Positions 61,674 through 64,000 of a DNA stretch of 64,000 nucleotides are shown piece by piece. Source of the stretch: an uncultured Bacteroidales bacterium (GTDB taxonomy: Bacteria > Bacteroidota > Bacteroidia > Bacteroidales > UBA932); NCBI GenBank assembly GCA_944326305.1, contig CALVDL010000004.1:62001-126000 (forward strand), given 5' to 3'. The translations under genes and the position numbers were made by a program. Within the stretch, counting starts at the first letter, position 1, and each line of letters starts with the position of its first letter. The notes beneath the pieces are model-generated. The model saw only the letters and a program-made list of their open reading frames with translations, made no database searches and had not been told where the DNA came from.

Positions 61674-64000
61674 TGAAAAGAAACCGCAGTCTGGTCAAGA
61701 AGTCATGTTCGGCACTGCTTCTTGCCATAATTGTCCTGGCGTTCATCGACGTCCGGACAGGGACATCTGAAAAATGGATTGACAACATGAAAGAAAAAAA
61801 GACAGCCCGGGCCCGCATAGAGGCTGGAGGAAAGATAGAAATCAAGGACGGGGTCTTCTCCCCGGAGGTGATGCTGGCGATGGGACGGATATCCGACCCG
61901 CAGGTATCACCTGACGGAAGCATGGTCATCTACGGTACGGGGTATATATCAGTGGAGGAGAACAATTCACTGACCAACCTGTACATCTGCGGCACTGACG
62001 GGAGCGGGGCATACAGGCTCACCACCGAGGGCAAGAGCATATCCAACGCCAGGTGGAGCGCCGACGGGAAGAGCCTTGCTTTCATCCAGGAAGGCCAGAT
62101 TTTCACGGCAAAGCTCAAGAAAGGACGGGACGGGAGGCTCTCCCTCGGAAAGAAGGTGCAGGTCAGCGATGTCCCTGCAGGCATAAGCCAGTTCACCCTG
62201 TCTGATGACCAGAGCAGGATAATGTATGTCAGCACGGTACAGAGCGCGCTCAAGAAGCCGTCGGACCTGTACGGCGACCTGGACAAGGCGGATGCCATAT
62301 CGGCAGATGACCTGATGTACAGGCACTGGGACCACTGGGTGAAGGAAGTGCCGCACACGTTCGTGGCTGGCTTCGTCTTCGGCAAGGAGGGAGAAAAGAG
62401 CATCACACCAGGGACATCAAAAGACATACTTGCTTCAGAGAAAGAGATTTACGAGCTTCCTACAGAGCCGTTCAGCGGCATAGAGCAGCTCGCATGGAGC
62501 CCCGACGGGAAGACCATCGCATATTCATGCCGCAAGCTCACCGGGAAGAAATACGCATTCTCCACAAATACGGAAATCTATTTCTATGATGTAGAATCCG
62601 GGGAATGCACGCAGCTGACCATGGGAGGAGGATACGACACCAACCCTGTCTGGTCCCCGGACGGAAAGAAAATCTGCTGGATAAGCATGGAGAGGGACGG
62701 ATACGAGGCTGACAAACAGAGGCTTATGGTAGCGGATATCGAATGGGGCGTCCCGGCAAAGGATTCAGGCTCATCGGCTTCGCGGCTGCCTGTCATTTCC
62801 GGTGTGAAGGACATCACCTGCGCGTTCAAATACAACGCTTCCGCACCTGTATGGGGAACAGGGTCTGACGAGATATACTTCTCCGCCCTTGCAGAAGGGA
62901 TACAGGGCATCTTCCGGGCCCGCTGCGCAGTCTCTGACGGGCAGGCGGACGGAGAAGTGCCAGGACAGGGCGCGGAAAGCGCATCCTGGGACATAAAGAG
63001 AATCACCGACGAAGACCTGTGGTATGACTTCAATTCGCCTTTCCATATATCTGAAAATGACGGAGTAACTACCCTGCTGGCCGACTACAGCAGCATGGAC
63101 TTCCCTACCGAGCTGGTAAACATCAGGATCGGGGACAAGGCCGGGACTCCAGACGGAGGCACTATAGCTGCCGCCCCGCTTGAGGTCTCGCACAGCACCC
63201 CGCTTCCTGCAGAATGCAAGGTGACTCCGGAGCCGGTGCACATCTGCCAGATAACACATGTGAATGACGCCATACTCGCGCAGCTCGACCCCGTGAAGAC
63301 AGAAGCGAGGTACATAAAGACAGTGGACGGGAAGGACATGCTCACATGGGTGGTCTATCCTCCGCATTTCGACAGCAGCAAGGAATATCCGTCCATTCTC
63401 ATCTGCCTGGGAGGACCGCAGGGCACGCTCAGCCAGGGCTGGTCCTACAGGTGGAACTACCGTCTGATGGCGGCGCAGGGATATGTGACCGTACTGCCCA
63501 ACAGACGCGGCACCACAGCGTTCGGGCAGGAATGGACAGAGCAGATATCGGGCGACTACCCTGGCCTGAACATGCAGGACTACCTCGTGGCGGCACGTAC
63601 GCTCAAGGCCGAGCCGTACATCGGGAAGATGGCCGCATGCGGGGCCAGCTACGGCGGCTACTCCGTGTACAACCTCTGCGGGATTCACGGTGATGTCTTC
63701 GATGCTTTCGTAGCGCATGCCGGGATATTCAACGAAGAGCACATGTACATGACTACCGAGGAGATGTGGTTCCCTAACTGGGACAACGGAGGTCTCCACG
63801 AATACCGGGCAGACCCGCGTACGGGCACTCCTGATGGCCCTGTGGGACCTGCCGGCGACGGGGAGACATTCGGAGGCATCCGCCAGGGCGGGTCGCCGTG
63901 GAGCACGGCACCGAAGGCAGTGCGGCACTACAGGATGTCCCCTCATACCATGGTTACAAAATGGCACACGCCCATCCTCGTGACACACGGCGGCATGGAC
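61673..64000 (+). CDS. S9-family (prolyl oligopeptidase-type) serine peptidase, 3' end beyond window
   Basis: An open frame of 776 codons from ATG 61673 to the window edge. A single N-terminal hydrophobic segment (about 11-28) suggests export or membrane anchoring. Residues about 60-500 are a beta-propeller with TolB-like repeats (SPDGSMVIYGTG; SADGKSLAFIQ; WSPDGKKICWIS). The alpha/beta-hydrolase domain begins about 550, with nucleophile Ser659 in CGASYGGYS. The catalytic Asp is in THGGMD, the very last codon visible; the His lies outside. Two Gly/Pro-rich insertions stand out, near 420-445 and 703-735. It probably digests peptides in the envelope. It overlaps the WYL gene stop by one base. 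Confidence 0.9.
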   Translation, partial: MKRNRSLVKKSCSALLLAIIVLAFIDVRTGTSEKWIDNMKEKKTARARIEAGGKIEIKDGVFSPEVMLAMGRISDPQVSPDGSMVIYGTGYISVEENNSLTNLYICGTDGSGAYRLTTEGKSISNARWSADGKSLAFIQEGQIFTAKLKKGRDGRLSLGKKVQVSDVPAGISQFTLSDDQSRIMYVSTVQSALKKPSDLYGDLDKADAISADDLMYRHWDHWVKEVPHTFVAGFVFGKEGEKSITPGTSKDILASEKEIYELPTEPFSGIEQLAWSPDGKTIAYSCRKLTGKKYAFSTNTEIYFYDVESGECTQLTMGGGYDTNPVWSPDGKKICWISMERDGYEADKQRLMVADIEWGVPAKDSGSSASRLPVISGVKDITCAFKYNASAPVWGTGSDEIYFSALAEGIQGIFRARCAVSDGQADGEVPGQGAESASWDIKRITDEDLWYDFNSPFHISENDGVTTLLADYSSMDFPTELVNIRIGDKAGTPDGGTIAAAPLEVSHSTPLPAECKVTPEPVHICQITHVNDAILAQLDPVKTEARYIKTVDGKDMLTWVVYPPHFDSSKEYPSILICLGGPQGTLSQGWSYRWNYRLMAAQGYVTVLPNRRGTTAFGQEWTEQISGDYPGLNMQDYLVAARTLKAEPYIGKMAACGASYGGYSVYNLCGIHGDVFDAFVAHAGIFNEEHMYMTTEEMWFPNWDNGGLHEYRADPRTGTPDGPVGPAGDGETFGGIRQGGSPWSTAPKAVRHYRMSPHTMVTKWHTPILVTHGGMD

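Noticed and set aside
62771..63988. Long antisense frame of 405 codons opposite the S9 peptidase
   Set aside because: Shadow of a GC-rich gene; its composition (many R, C, H, V) and lack of motifs are typical of an antisense frame.

Overview
The window looks like a chromosomal segment from a member of the Bacteroidota, most likely Bacteroidales (an Alistipes- or Cryptobacteroides-like lineage would fit, but I cannot fix the genus). Reasons: moderately GC-rich genes separated by AT-rich spacers; sigma-ABfr type promoters (TTG, 19-21 bases, TAnnTTTG) ahead of many genes; mostly no Shine-Dalgarno sequences; and family variants typical of the phylum: type III glutamine synthetase, TamL lipoprotein, a Rho factor with a long disordered insert, GGDD-type phosphofructokinase, IspG with a central insertion, and the 460-residue arginine decarboxylase. 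Almost everything is housekeeping. There is no CRISPR array, prophage, transposase or rRNA operon.

Layout. 1-8 kb: an exported-protein start, GNAT acetyltransferase, pyruvate kinase, RarA, TamL, arginine decarboxylase and a SpoU methyltransferase. 8-17 kb: a 994-residue PPDK-N protein with receiver-like N-terminal domains, a GH13 enzyme, SGNH hydrolase, fructokinase-type kinase, HxlR regulator, a probably frameshifted exported protein and phosphofructokinase. 17-27 kb: one long plus-strand run, ligA, yihY, rsh, a lipoprotein, a beta-barrel protein and ispG. 27-39 kb: mostly minus strand, with CNNM transporter, psd, cdsA, ftsH, rsfS, rpe, pepD, dnaA, MCE protein and amidase; birA is on plus. 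39-45 kb: lptD, rho, a UDG-family glycosylase and tRNA-Cys. 45-54 kb: RlmI-like methyltransferase, DEDD exonuclease, GSIII, aminotransferase, CDF transporter, glycosyltransferase, rnhA and pdxA. 54-58 kb: acyltransferase, Crp/Fnr regulator, an operator-like repeat array and a minimal ABC pair. 58-64 kb: a repeat-rich spacer, recG, WYL regulator and an S9 peptidase cut by the window end.

Functional groupings. Envelope biogenesis is prominent (TamL, LptD, amidase with SPOR-like domain, MCE/MlaD, CdsA, Psd). So are DNA and RNA maintenance (DnaA, LigA, RarA, RecG, RNase HI, UDG, RNase D-like, Rho) and stringent response and central carbon control (Rsh, Pyk, PFP, GSIII).

The less ordinary signals are these. 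Two inverted copies of a 120-bp element (14835-14954 and 57887-58006) have conserved hairpins and changes that keep base pairing. Five copies of CTGCAGGTGT or its near-match lie upstream of the Crp/Fnr gene. A two-gene ABC module has its own promoter. The PPDK-N protein has no visible phosphohistidine domain. Gly/Pro/Ser-rich loops interrupt several conserved enzymes.
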